From a virus, in IMG/VR virus record IMGVR_UViG_3300042868_003573, positions 1 through 21,391 of that record: 21,391 nucleotides of DNA. The stretch is one strand, 5' to 3'. The notes below the pieces were generated by a model. That model had not been told where the DNA came from, ran no database searches, and was given only the letters and a program-made list of their open reading frames with translations. This document shows, piece by piece, positions 1 through 6,801 of this stretch. Position 1 is the stretch's first letter; each line of letters opens with the position of its first letter. A program made the translations under genes and the position numbers.

Positions 1-11
1 ATTTATATTAA

Positions 12-1736
12 ATGACTAGTAACCACGTTATAGAATTATCTGCATATACATCGCCAATAGTTACGGAAGATAAGCGTAATGAATGGGTAAACTATGGGGA
101 AGATAATAATTACTTTCAATTCTTAATCGATAGATATTCGAATAGTGCGACACATAGTGCTGTTGTGAATAATATTAGTAGATTGATTTACGGAAAAGGT
201 TTGAGTGCGTTAGATGCGTCTAAAAAGCCAAATGATTACGCACAGATGTTGACTCTATTTACAGCAAATGATATGCGTAGAGTTATCCAAGACTTATATT
301 TATTAGGCCAAGGTGCGTTTCAGGTACATTACGACAAAGGACATAAGAATGTTGTAAAGGTATATCATATCCCTGTGCAATTATTACGTCCTGAGAAGTG
401 CGATAAAGACGGGAATATTGTAGGATATTACTACTCCGATAACTGGGAAGATCCTAAAAAGTTTGTACCTAAAAGATTTGACGCATTTGGTGAGGGTAAA
501 TCAGAGATTGAAATTCTAATGATACAGCCTTATTCAGTAGGTACTAAGTATTTCAGTCGTGTTGACTATCAAGGTGCGTTAGAATATACGGTACTAGAAG
601 AGAAAATCAGTGAGTATCTTATTAATGAGGTTTCTAACGGTTTCAGTCCAACTACTATTGTAAACTTTAACAACGGAACACCTACAGATGAGCAGAAAGA
701 TGAGATTGCAAGAGCTACAATAAGCAAATTAACTGGTTCAACGGGTAAGAAAGTAGTAGTATCATTTAATGAAGATGAAGCTAAAAAGACTACAATCGAT
801 AGCGTACCACTCAATGATGCACCTGAACATTATCAATATTTGTCAGACGAGTGCAGAAGTAAGATTTTAACAGGTCATTGCGTAACATCTCCACTTATAT
901 TTGGTATTGCTACAACCACAGGTTTTAGTGCAAATGCAGACGAGTTAAAGAATAGTGTAATACTATTTGACAACATGGTAATAAGACCAAAACAAGAAAT
1001 ATTATTAGAAGCGTTAGATAGTATCTTAGCATTTAATGGTATATCATTAAAGTTATTCTTTAAAACTTTACAACCTTTAGAATTTGTAGACTTATCTAAC
1101 GCACAATCTACTGAACAAGTTAAAGAAGAGACAGGTGTTGAAATGAGTGCTGAAGACCATATTGAATGGATTGATGGACATGAATATGTGTTAATTGATA
1201 GTAGAGAAGTTGATTATGACTTAGAGGATGAGTTAGATGCTGAATTAGAAGCATTAAATTCACCAAAAAAAACGTTATTATCTAAAATTGTTAACCTAGT
1301 TTCTTCAGGGACTGCAAGAGCTAACATAAAGTCAGAGCAAGATGGTGCTGTTTTCAAACATAGATATAGATATGTTGGAGGTGTTTCTGACAATACTAGG
1401 GATTTTTGCAAGGGAATGATTAAAGCAAACAAAATATATCGTAAAGAAGACATTATCGCAATGGATTCACAAGCAGTTAATGAAGGATGGGGCCCAGAAG
1501 GAGCAGATACTTATTCAATTTGGTTATATAAAGGAGGTGGAGATTGTCACCATAAGTGGATGAGAGAGACATATCTTAAAAAATCAGATGCTAATTCACC
1601 ACTTGCTAAAACATTTACCCCAGCACAAACACGTAAAGCTGGGGAAATAGCACCAACTAATGACAAGCGAGTATATCAAAGACCAACGGATATGCCGTAC
1701 AATGGATTCTTACCAACAAATAAACGATTTAACTAA
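12..1736 (+). CDS. Phage portal protein with C-terminal head-morphogenesis-like extension
   Basis: This is the dodecameric-ring protein at the capsid vertex through which DNA is packaged and ejected. Residues about 1-400 have the pattern of Bacteroidota phage portals: an N-terminal mixed region, then a helical stem and clip region around residues 190-330, with a stretch on ATTTGFSANADELKNS and a long helix after it. From about residue 440 a separate part begins, with RYRYVGGVSDNTRDFC, a GWGPEGADTYSIWLYKGGG segment and DCHHKW near residue 512. This resembles the C-terminal domain of head-morphogenesis-type proteins, often a separate gene, so the protein may be a fusion. At 574 aa it is longer than a minimal portal (about 400-450 aa). 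The TAA immediately before the ATG would end an upstream frame, consistent with TerL if the window closes into a circle. The portal call is based on family pattern; the extension call is inferred. Confidence 0.83.
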   Translation: MTSNHVIELSAYTSPIVTEDKRNEWVNYGEDNNYFQFLIDRYSNSATHSAVVNNISRLIYGKGLSALDASKKPNDYAQMLTLFTANDMRRVIQDLYLLGQGAFQVHYDKGHKNVVKVYHIPVQLLRPEKCDKDGNIVGYYYSDNWEDPKKFVPKRFDAFGEGKSEIEILMIQPYSVGTKYFSRVDYQGALEYTVLEEKISEYLINEVSNGFSPTTIVNFNNGTPTDEQKDEIARATISKLTGSTGKKVVVSFNEDEAKKTTIDSVPLNDAPEHYQYLSDECRSKILTGHCVTSPLIFGIATTTGFSANADELKNSVILFDNMVIRPKQEILLEALDSILAFNGISLKLFFKTLQPLEFVDLSNAQSTEQVKEETGVEMSAEDHIEWIDGHEYVLIDSREVDYDLEDELDAELEALNSPKKTLLSKIVNLVSSGTARANIKSEQDGAVFKHRYRYVGGVSDNTRDFCKGMIKANKIYRKEDIIAMDSQAVNEGWGPEGADTYSIWLYKGGGDCHHKWMRETYLKKSDANSPLAKTFTPAQTRKAGEIAPTNDKRVYQRPTDMPYNGFLPTNKRFN

Positions 1737-2236
1737 TGGCAGAAGCATTATTAATAGGGAAAGCAGATTTGCAAGCGTATACAGCATTAAATGGTAATGT
1801 TGATACGGATAAGGTAATACCCTTCATAAAAATCGCACAGGATATTTGGGTGTTACAATATGTAGGTACTGACTTAATGACTAAAATTAAGAATGATATA
1901 GCAGCAAGTACATTGAGTGGTAATTATGCAACGCTTGTAAATACGTATTTAAAGCCTATGTTAATCCACTTTACGATGGTAGAATATTTACCATTCGCAG
2001 CTTATTCGATTTCTAATAAAGGACTTTATAAACATAGTTCTGAAAATGCTGAAATAGTAAGTAAGGAAGAAGTTGATTATTTGATTGAGAAAGAAAAACG
2101 TATTGCTGAAAATTACTCACAAAGATTCTTAGATTACATATGTGATAACGAAACTTTATTTCCTGAATATCAAACCAACACAAACGGTGATGTTGTGCCA
2201 CAAAAAAAGAATTACTTATCAAATTGGTATATATGA
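1736..2236 (+). CDS. Head-tail connector (adaptor) candidate
   Basis: A 166-aa, mostly helical protein that starts in a TAATG overlap with the portal stop, so it is translationally coupled to it. The N-terminus (ALLIGKADLQAYTALNGNV) followed by helices with IKIAQDIWVLQYVGTDLM is the pattern of gp6/gp15-type adaptor proteins of Bacteroidota phages (DUF6712-like). These form the ring below the portal, to which the tail or tail-completion proteins attach. A long charged helix at about residues 105-135 (EEVDYLIEKEKRIAENYSQR) fits an adaptor fold. In most relatives the capsid genes lie between portal and connector or just after; here neither place has one. The function is inferred from family resemblance and position. 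Confidence 0.6.
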   Translation: MAEALLIGKADLQAYTALNGNVDTDKVIPFIKIAQDIWVLQYVGTDLMTKIKNDIAASTLSGNYATLVNTYLKPMLIHFTMVEYLPFAAYSISNKGLYKHSSENAEIVSKEEVDYLIEKEKRIAENYSQRFLDYICDNETLFPEYQTNTNGDVVPQKKNYLSNWYI

Positions 2237-2364
2237 TTAGAGAGGTATACAAGCCTAAACAAAACAATGTTATTAAATTAGAGTTATATCTAAAGAAGAT
2301 AGAAAAAGATGGCAAACAAAAAGATAAGCGAGTTAACACCGAAGGCAGCACAACTAGAAGATAG
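2233..2364 (+). CDS. Short basic ORF at the connector/fibre boundary, possibly a truncated gene
   Basis: A 43-aa reading frame that starts in an ATGA overlap with the connector stop, which normally marks a genuine coupled gene. It begins MIREVYKPKQNNVIKLELYL and is lysine-rich. About 75 nt of it lie in the gap before the next gene; the rest overlaps the first 56 nt of that gene in a different frame. A real start followed by a tail that reads out of frame through a neighbour is what a truncated gene looks like. It may be the 5' stub of a lost structural gene, or a real small peptide. No domain is recognisable. Confidence 0.35.
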   Translation: MIREVYKPKQNNVIKLELYLKKIEKDGKQKDKRVNTEGSTTRR

Positions 2365-2764
2365 TGACTTAGTGATGGTGTCAGATTACAACGGAGCTAC
2401 GTACGACACTAAATCTGTTACAGGCGCGGAGATAAGACCATTCAAAACTATAATGTTTACATTGTCACAAACAGGTACTAGTGCACCAACTGTAGATTGG
2501 AGCTACGAAACAGAGGTTACTCAAACTTTTACCTTTGCTAGGGCTGCTGCAGGAGAGTATACATTAACAGCTTCAAGTGCTTTATTTACTGCTTCAAAAA
2601 CGTTTATAAATATATCGGTAGGAGCTAGTGGAGCAGGAACAAATATAGGAGCGTATAGAACGTCTACAACAGTAATAACGTTTTACACCGCGGATAGTAC
2701 AGCAGCTTCATTATTAGACTCATTGCTAGATGTCGCACAATTAGAAATCAAAATAATAAAATAG
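2309..2764 (+). CDS. Virion-associated fibre/decoration protein (KISELT N-terminus)
   Basis: A 151-aa protein opening with ANKKISELTPKAAQLEDSDLV, the N-terminal signature seen on many phage head- or tail-fibre proteins and thought to be the virion-attachment segment. The remaining ~100 residues are Ser/Thr/Ala/Gly-rich and predicted mostly beta (for example FTFARAAAGEYTLTASSALF), as in trimeric fibres or decoration domains. It is followed after 2 nt by another small structural-type gene, and the two look co-transcribed with the portal. It probably sits on the particle surface and contributes to host or surface contact. The attachment role is known from the N-terminal family; the rest is inference. 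Confidence 0.55.
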   Translation: MANKKISELTPKAAQLEDSDLVMVSDYNGATYDTKSVTGAEIRPFKTIMFTLSQTGTSAPTVDWSYETEVTQTFTFARAAAGEYTLTASSALFTASKTFINISVGASGAGTNIGAYRTSTTVITFYTADSTAASLLDSLLDVAQLEIKIIK

Positions 2765-2766
2765 AT

Positions 2767-3036
2767 ATGAGTTTACCAAATTTAGATAGATTAGTTGCTA
2801 CGAAAGGAACTAAATTAGTGAATGACACAACGGAAGTAACTGCTACAATTGCTGGAATTTTCGTATTAGAAGACACGGTTTTTGCATCAATTAAAGTTGG
2901 CGGTACAGATGTTAAAAGTACGTATATTACAACTCCTGCAACTGCCGTTAAAGCTGGCGCGTTGATTACAGGTCAAGGTGTATTATTTAGTGGTGTTGAC
3001 TTAACAAGCGGTTCGGTTAACTTAATCTTAGGTTAG
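2767..3036 (+). CDS. Small beta-rich structural protein
   Basis: An 89-aa protein rich in Val, Thr, Ala and Gly with no charged domains and alternating hydrophobic strands (TATIAGIFVLEDTVFASIKV, then GALITGQGVLFSGVDLTSGS). No enzyme motif is present. In Bacteroidota phages a protein of this size and style often sits between the KISELT protein and the large lectin-like tail protein, which is the order here. A minor virion component such as a fibre base or decoration subunit is the most likely role. It lies 2 nt after the previous stop and 1 nt before the next start, so it belongs to the same operon. Confidence 0.45.
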   Translation: MSLPNLDRLVATKGTKLVNDTTEVTATIAGIFVLEDTVFASIKVGGTDVKSTYITTPATAVKAGALITGQGVLFSGVDLTSGSVNLILG

Positions 3037-3037
3037 A

Positions 3038-3949
3038 ATGTTCTACGGGTACGGAATTCTTAATAATCACGTTCCAACGTTGAAGGCTACTGCTATGAAA
3101 GGTGGTATAAATTCATCTGGTAAATTACTAGATACCTATCCTAACGCAATAGGTGCTTACTCTTTACGAAAACTAAGAAGTGCTTATACTGGATACGCTG
3201 TTAGAGTAGTTAGATTCCCAGACCAGTCATCTTTAGATGTAGGTTTTGATGCAAACGGCAATTTTGATATAAATTCAGTTAATACGTTTTTAGGTTCTGC
3301 AATTTATGCTTCTATTTCAATATGGTATGACCAGTCAGGAAATGGAAACAATGCAACTCAAACGACATTTGATAACCAACCATATATAAGATATATTGGA
3401 GTAAATAATACTTTAAATGGAAAAATAATTTTATCTACAAATGTTGCAAATGGACTAAGATGTTTACAAACTCCAATTTCTAATTTACAAAACAGACCAA
3501 TATCAATAATAACAGCTGGTAAAATATCCGCTTTAGCAACCAATACGTATGAAAATATATCTTTTTATATTGGAGGAACTTCAAATGCTGGAGGTGGAGG
3601 TAGTAGATATGAAATGTCAGCAAATGATACTATTTTAAGGTCTAGTATACGCGATACATCTACAAGTTTAGCACAATCATCATTCAATACTAATCCTTTT
3701 ATTCATCAAGCACATTTTGGTTCTACAACATTAACAGGTAGATTTAACGGTGTAGATACTTCTATGGCAATAAATGATAGCGGTCAATTTTCAACTGCGT
3801 CAAATTTTGTGTTAATGAGTGCGCCATCAAATATAGCTTTGTTTTCTCCTAATATTGGAATGTACGAAACTATATTTTATTTAAGTGATAAAACGACAGA
3901 TAGAGCTGGGATAGAGTCAAATATTAACGCTTATTATTCAATTTATTAA
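3038..3949 (+). CDS. Virion surface protein with arabinofuranosidase-B/ConA-like lectin fold
   Basis: A 303-aa protein. Its N-terminus (FYGYGILNNHVPTLKATAMK) is a virion-anchoring leader seen on other tail proteins of Bacteroidota phages. From about residue 35 it carries the pattern of the alpha-L-arabinofuranosidase B catalytic-domain family (concanavalin A-like jelly roll): AYSLRKLRSAYTGYAVRVVR, a DVGFDANG turn, then SIWYDQSGNGNNATQ near residue 100. In phages this fold binds or trims surface polysaccharide. I cannot confirm catalytic residues by eye, so binding is safer than hydrolysis. It is the best candidate in the window for host recognition. The gene starts 1 nt after the preceding stop and is followed 1 nt later by the next gene. 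Confidence 0.62.
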   Translation: MFYGYGILNNHVPTLKATAMKGGINSSGKLLDTYPNAIGAYSLRKLRSAYTGYAVRVVRFPDQSSLDVGFDANGNFDINSVNTFLGSAIYASISIWYDQSGNGNNATQTTFDNQPYIRYIGVNNTLNGKIILSTNVANGLRCLQTPISNLQNRPISIITAGKISALATNTYENISFYIGGTSNAGGGGSRYEMSANDTILRSSIRDTSTSLAQSSFNTNPFIHQAHFGSTTLTGRFNGVDTSMAINDSGQFSTASNFVLMSAPSNIALFSPNIGMYETIFYLSDKTTDRAGIESNINAYYSIY

Positions 3950-3950
3950 T

Positions 3951-4169
3951 ATGTTAGGGTACACATATACAACAGAACAATATGCGATAAATGCACGTGA
4001 ATTATGTTCTACTTATAAAGGATTGCCAAACGAATTAGGTGATACGTTATATTGGGTTAATTATAATCACTCGGAAATTGATAATATCTATTATATTCAA
4101 TATACCGAAGGATTAGAAGCTGTTTTAGGCACTCCTTATGAATTTACAATAACAATTATTGGGATATAA
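3951..4169 (+). CDS. Hypothetical small structural-region protein
   Basis: A 72-aa acidic, tyrosine-rich protein (nine or more Tyr, for example GYTYTTEQYAINARELC and NIYYIQYTEGLEA). There is no transmembrane segment, signal peptide or recognised motif. It follows the lectin-like protein after 1 nt and overlaps the next gene by TAATG, so it is co-translated with them. It may be a tail-fibre accessory or chaperone, but that rests only on position. Confidence 0.5.
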   Translation: MLGYTYTTEQYAINARELCSTYKGLPNELGDTLYWVNYNHSEIDNIYYIQYTEGLEAVLGTPYEFTITIIGI

Positions 4170-4849
4170 TGCAAGAACTACAATCGATACTAAATTCTAA
4201 ACTATCCCCGATAATGATATTCGTGTTGGTTGTATTGGTTGTAATTCTATATTACTTTCATAAACCTATATCGACATGGTTTACTTCATTAATTAAACGT
4301 AAAGAAAAAATACAAGATATTAAGTCTTTGAAGTCTCATGATATATTTCCTACACTTGAAAGAGTTAAACGAGAAGCATTATTTTTAAAGTTTTTTTCTC
4401 ACGGCAAATACGACGAGACTAAATCACGAATGAGTTCCGATTTTGTAAAGTTTAAATGTGACGTATGTTATGATAAGTTTAGTGATTTCTTAGATAACGA
4501 TTTTAGCAAGTTATCTAGCGACGAATTAAAGCAATTAATACTAGCGTCTTTATGGAATATGCACGAAATTTATATAGATAAAATTAGAACGCATTGGTTA
4601 AGCAAAGGAATAAGCAGAGAAGAAGTTGATTACGTAATAGAATTATTTGAAGTATTTAGACATGGTGTTGTTTTAGGTTTTCAACATAGAACGGAAGCAA
4701 TTTTTTCATGCGAACATTACGATACGCATTTTAGTAAAATATTAGCTTGTTATAATATTTATGCGTTTGGAATAGATTTACTTCCAAAAGATTTACAAGA
4801 TACATTTGAAGCAATTAACGGCAAATTCACAAACATTAAATATAATTGA
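4169..4849 (+). CDS. Membrane-anchored protein of the lysis region, function unknown
   Basis: A 226-aa protein with one clear transmembrane segment at about residues 13-31 (SPIMIFVLVVLVVILYYF), then a basic stop-transfer stretch (IKRKEKIQDIKS) and a long soluble helical domain with several Cys (KCDVCYDKF, FSCEHYDTHF, ILACYNIYA). The topology suggests a short N-terminus outside and the bulk in the cytoplasm (positive-inside rule). It lies directly upstream of the holin candidate and endolysin, where proteins of this type recur in Bacteroidota phages. A role in lysis timing or membrane attachment of the lysis complex is possible but not shown. Confidence 0.55.
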   Translation: MQELQSILNSKLSPIMIFVLVVLVVILYYFHKPISTWFTSLIKRKEKIQDIKSLKSHDIFPTLERVKREALFLKFFSHGKYDETKSRMSSDFVKFKCDVCYDKFSDFLDNDFSKLSSDELKQLILASLWNMHEIYIDKIRTHWLSKGISREEVDYVIELFEVFRHGVVLGFQHRTEAIFSCEHYDTHFSKILACYNIYAFGIDLLPKDLQDTFEAINGKFTNIKYN

Positions 4850-4850
4850 T

Positions 4851-5051
4851 ATGAAATTAATAGACAGAATAAAATCGCCACGTCCTAAGTTTTGGGTAAA
4901 AATCGGAAAAGTAGGTGTAGCACTTACAATCGTAGGAGGTGTATTAGTTACCCCACTTCCAATCGTAGGCGGTGTATTATTAACAGCGGGAGCTACAATC
5001 AAAAGTATTTCTCACTTAGCAATAGAAGATAATGGACCAATTAACAATTGA
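4851..5051 (+). CDS. Holin candidate
   Basis: A 66-aa protein read from the ATG at 4851; a start at 4806 would overlap the preceding gene by 44 nt and add a polar, non-holin-like leader. It has a basic N-terminus (KLIDRIKSPRPKFWVKIGK) followed by two short hydrophobic segments, VGVALTIVGGVLV and LPIVGGVLLTAGATI, separated by a TP turn, then a short polar tail. This size and two-segment hairpin match small phage holins, which open the inner membrane to release or activate the endolysin. The next gene is an endolysin whose start overlaps this one by 20 nt. The holin assignment comes from topology and neighbour, not from a conserved motif. Confidence 0.6.
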   Translation: MKLIDRIKSPRPKFWVKIGKVGVALTIVGGVLVTPLPIVGGVLLTAGATIKSISHLAIEDNGPINN

Positions 5052-5511
5052 TAGGATAGCAACTGCACATCCTAAAATCAGAGAAGAGTTAAAGAATTAT
5101 TATATCGAATGTAATAACAAACTGCCAAAGGGTGTTAGATTGCGTTTTGCGTACGTTTATCGAAGTGTAGAAGAACAAAACAAGCTATACGCTCAAAGAC
5201 CTAAAGTAACGAACGCTAAAGGTGGACAATCAATTCATAATTATTCCTTAGCTTTTGATTACGTGATAATGTTAGACAAAGACAATAACGGAACATTTGA
5301 AACAATTGAATGGAGTTTAGCATCGCCATATCACAAAGTAGTAGTAGACTATTTTAAGTCTAAAGGGTATGAATGGGGTGGGGATTGGAAATTCAAAGAT
5401 GCACCTCATTTTCAGAAAGCGTTCGGTCACACATGGCAAAGTTTGAAACGTAAACTAGATACAGGAGATAGTTTCAAAGACGTAAACGGATTAACCTATC
5501 CAAAAATATAA
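5032..5511 (+). CDS. Endolysin, M15-family L-alanyl-D-glutamate/D-Ala-D-Ala-type peptidase
   Basis: A 159-aa zinc peptidase that cleaves peptidoglycan stem peptides at the end of infection. The M15 motifs are visible: QSIHNYSLAFDYV with His69 and Asp76 as zinc ligands, and WKFKDAPHFQ with His126 as the third ligand and Asp123 in the catalytic position. There is no signal peptide, so it needs a holin, and a holin candidate overlaps it upstream. The catalytic domain ends near residue 131. The last ~30 residues (from GHTWQSLKRKLDTG) are encoded within a duplicated 154-bp block, so this tail recurs fused to another N-terminus at 5959-6084. A strong terminator follows 9 nt after the stop. Confidence 0.88.
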   Translation: MDQLTIDRIATAHPKIREELKNYYIECNNKLPKGVRLRFAYVYRSVEEQNKLYAQRPKVTNAKGGQSIHNYSLAFDYVIMLDKDNNGTFETIEWSLASPYHKVVVDYFKSKGYEWGGDWKFKDAPHFQKAFGHTWQSLKRKLDTGDSFKDVNGLTYPKI

Positions 5512-5577
5512 AGAATTAACCTACTCAAAACGAGTGGGTTTTTTTATAATTAAAACTTTTTTTTCTTGAATTGTTAT
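5424..5577 (+). repeat. Direct repeat copy 1 (endolysin 3' end, terminator, promoter start)
   Basis: These 154 bp recur at 5997-6149 with a single difference that I can find: eight versus seven T in one homopolymer. The block runs from CGGTCACACATGGCAAAG through the last ~30 endolysin codons, the terminator hairpin and the first 7 nt of a promoter. The near-identity means the duplication is recent or kept homogeneous by recombination. Confidence 0.93.
5520..5545 (+). terminator. Intrinsic terminator after endolysin
   Basis: CCTACTC pairs with GAGTGGG around a 5-nt AAAAC loop (7 bp, one G-U), followed by seven T. It ends the virion/lysis transcript immediately before promoter P1. Confidence 0.85.
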
Positions 5578-5604
5578 GATATTATAATAAAAGCATTATA
5601 TTTG
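5571..5604 (+). promoter_or_regulatory. Promoter P1 with ATTATAATAAA box
   Basis: The Bacteroidota pattern is present: TTG at 5571, 23 nt, then TATATTTG at 5597-5604, about 20 nt before the start codon at 5625. The spacer holds ATTATAATAAA at 5581-5591. The same element at the same offset is found at 6143-6176 and 15318-15351. It drives the 68-aa gene and probably the RNA and small gene after it. Confidence 0.75.
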
Positions 5605-5624
5605 TAGAAACAAACAGATAAAAT

Positions 5625-5831
5625 ATGGAAACTTTAAACGCAAAAGACAAAGAACAATTAGAAAACTTAATGATGTTTGCTAAATTAAATAATTATATTT
5701 TAGAGACTGAAGAAGATATGAAGCAATTATTAAAAGATTGGGTAAATCATGGTTTAAGTTTCATGAAAAAAATAACTGGAAACAAACAATTCATGGATAG
5801 TATGTTTGAAGACTACATGAAAAAACAATAA
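5625..5831 (+). CDS. Hypothetical small helical protein
   Basis: A 68-aa, Met- and Lys-rich protein predicted to be all helical (ETLNAKDKEQLENLMMFAKL; EEDMKQLLKDWVNHGLSFMK). It is acidic and basic by turns, with no hydrophobic membrane segment and no known motif. It has its own promoter 20 nt upstream and is the only complete ordinary gene in the cassette between the two direct repeats. A regulator or host-takeover protein expressed apart from the lysis operon is possible; nothing in the sequence proves it. Confidence 0.55.
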   Translation: METLNAKDKEQLENLMMFAKLNNYILETEEDMKQLLKDWVNHGLSFMKKITGNKQFMDSMFEDYMKKQ

Positions 5832-5841
5832 ATTAATTAAT

Positions 5842-5946
5842 AAAATGATAAGAAGTAAGTTCGGCAACTTACCTTCTAAAGTGTAAGAAGAGGAGACGGT
5901 TACGCATACGGATTCCTAATTGGTTCGACTCCAATCTTATCATTTT
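5842..5946 (+). ncRNA. tRNA-like structured RNA
   Basis: A closing stem of up to 12 bp joins 5842-5853 to 5935-5946. Within it, TGATAAG/CTTATCA (5846-5852/5936-5942) is placed exactly as an acceptor stem next to a canonical T-arm: ATTGG, TTCGACT, CCAAT at 5919-5935, with the loop matching TTCRANY. A D-arm-like hairpin (GTAAG, TTCGGCAA, CTTAC) lies at 5855-5872 and a CTTCT/AGAAG hairpin with an 8-nt loop at 5873-5890. The anticodon loop lacks U33 and has the wrong length, the variable region is long (about 28 nt), and no CCA is encoded. It is therefore a tRNA-like or degenerate tRNA rather than a standard one. CTTCT can also pair with AGAAG at 5851-5855, giving an alternative fold. It ends 12 nt before the next start codon. 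Confidence 0.5.
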
Positions 5947-5958
5947 TAAAAAAATAAA

Positions 5959-6084
5959 ATGGGCAGAACTACAAAAATATGGAAATGTAACCATTGCGGT
6001 CACACATGGCAAAGTTTGAAACGTAAACTAGATACAGGAGATAGTTTCAAAGACGTAAACGGATTAACCTATCCAAAAATATAA
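5959..6084 (+). CDS. Chimeric small ORF: zinc-ribbon start fused to endolysin C-terminus
   Basis: A 41-aa frame. Its first 14 residues, MGRTTKIWKCNHCG, contain one CxxC knuckle as in small phage zinc ribbons. From GHTWQSLKRKLDTG onward it is identical in sequence and frame to the endolysin C-terminus. The junction falls where a zinc-ribbon continuation (CGHxWQS) and the endolysin (FGHTWQS) look alike, so a crossover at short similarity would explain it. The second CxxC expected of a zinc ribbon is missing, so the product is probably non-functional as a metal site. Best read as a broken gene that still has an open frame. Confidence 0.55.
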   Translation: MGRTTKIWKCNHCGHTWQSLKRKLDTGDSFKDVNGLTYPKI

Positions 6085-6149
6085 AGAATTAACCTACTCA
6101 AAACGAGTGGGTTTTTTTATAATTAAAACTTTTTTTCTTGAATTGTTAT
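5997..6149 (+). repeat. Direct repeat copy 2
   Basis: The second copy of the block at 5424-5577, offset by 573 bp and 153 bp long. Homologous recombination between the copies would remove the 68-aa gene, the tRNA-like RNA and the zinc-ribbon start, leaving a single endolysin-terminator-promoter unit. Confidence 0.93.
6093..6118 (+). terminator. Intrinsic terminator, duplicate
   Basis: The same CCTACTC/GAGTGGG hairpin and seven-T tract as at 5520-5545, inside repeat copy 2. It insulates the cassette from the following early-gene run. Confidence 0.83.
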
Positions 6150-6176
6150 TTTATTATAATAAAGTTGTTATATTTG
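6143..6176 (+). promoter_or_regulatory. Promoter P2 with ATTATAATAAA box
   Basis: TTG at 6143, 23 nt, TATATTTG at 6169-6176, with ATTATAATAAA at 6153-6163. Length and element positions are identical to P1 and P3 although the other bases differ. It is followed 31 nt later by the first gene of the small-gene run ending at 7909. Confidence 0.75.
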
Positions 6177-6207
6177 TAAGGTATTAACAAATTAAAAACT
6201 AGAAATT

Positions 6208-6405
6208 ATGAGAAGAGCACACGAAATAGCAGCAAAACATTTAAGAAATGCAAAATTTGAAGCGAGATTGTTTAAAAACTACGATATGCCACACCAACCA
6301 TTTGAGGTTAGAGTAAAAGGAATTACAAAAGATGTTGCTATGAAGTTACAATCTATGATGTGTCAAATTGTTAAATGTGATAGTATTAATATAATTGAAT
6401 GTTAA
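6208..6405 (+). CDS. Hypothetical small basic protein
   Basis: A 65-aa basic protein (RRAHEIAAKHLRNAKFEARL, then FEVRVKGITKDVAMKLQSMM), mixed alpha/beta, with three Cys near the C-terminus and no recognised motif. It is the first gene after promoter P2, and a run of small genes follows with short overlaps. The position directly behind a strong promoter suggests early expression and a possible host-takeover role, which is inference only. Confidence 0.6.
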   Translation: MRRAHEIAAKHLRNAKFEARLFKNYDMPHQPFEVRVKGITKDVAMKLQSMMCQIVKCDSINIIEC

Positions 6406-6407
6406 TT

Positions 6408-6794
6408 ATGGATAATTTATCAAAAGTTTTAGATTTCGTAAAATCAGAACAAAAAAGAGCGAAAAAAGGATTTAAAATGTGGGGTTGGATAGGTGCTAGT
6501 TCAAAGAGTTTTTATAGAGGTGCAATTACTTTTTTAGAAAATATTGAGGACTTTATCGAAATAGAAAAAATTACAAAAAGAGAAATAAACACAAAAATAA
6601 ATTTTGGAACTATAAAAGATTTAGATAAATATAAATATACTATTGAAAATTTTAATGTAGATTTAAGATTATGCAAAATAGATATAACAACACGATCAAT
6701 AAATCAAGAAAAAAATAGTTTTACAATTGATTTATTAGAAGCAAAAGAACAAGGGATAATAGATATAACATTTTTAAATAAATTATTAAAATAA
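6408..6794 (+). CDS. Hypothetical protein
   Basis: A 128-aa protein read from the ATG at 6408, 2 nt after the preceding stop; an in-frame ATG at 6399 would overlap that gene by 7 nt and is less likely. It is lysine-rich, starting DNLSKVLDFVKSEQKRAKKG, with an aromatic stretch (FKMWGWIGASSKSFYRG) that could be an amphipathic helix, then a mixed alpha/beta C-terminal half ending LLEAKEQGIIDITFLNKLL. No domain is recognisable. It lies in the small-gene run behind P2. Confidence 0.55.
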   Translation: MDNLSKVLDFVKSEQKRAKKGFKMWGWIGASSKSFYRGAITFLENIEDFIEIEKITKREINTKINFGTIKDLDKYKYTIENFNVDLRLCKIDITTRSINQEKNSFTIDLLEAKEQGIIDITFLNKLLK

Positions 6795-6801
6795 CAAAAT
6801 T

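Noticed and set aside
2013-2351. Minus-strand reading frame of 112 aa opposite the connector gene
   Set aside because: It is antisense to a well-supported + strand gene, has no promoter or domain, and A+T-rich coding DNA often leaves such frames open.
5846-5943. Standard class II tRNA gene
   Set aside because: No usable anticodon loop (8 nt, no U33), a disproportionate variable region and no CCA; kept only as tRNA-like.
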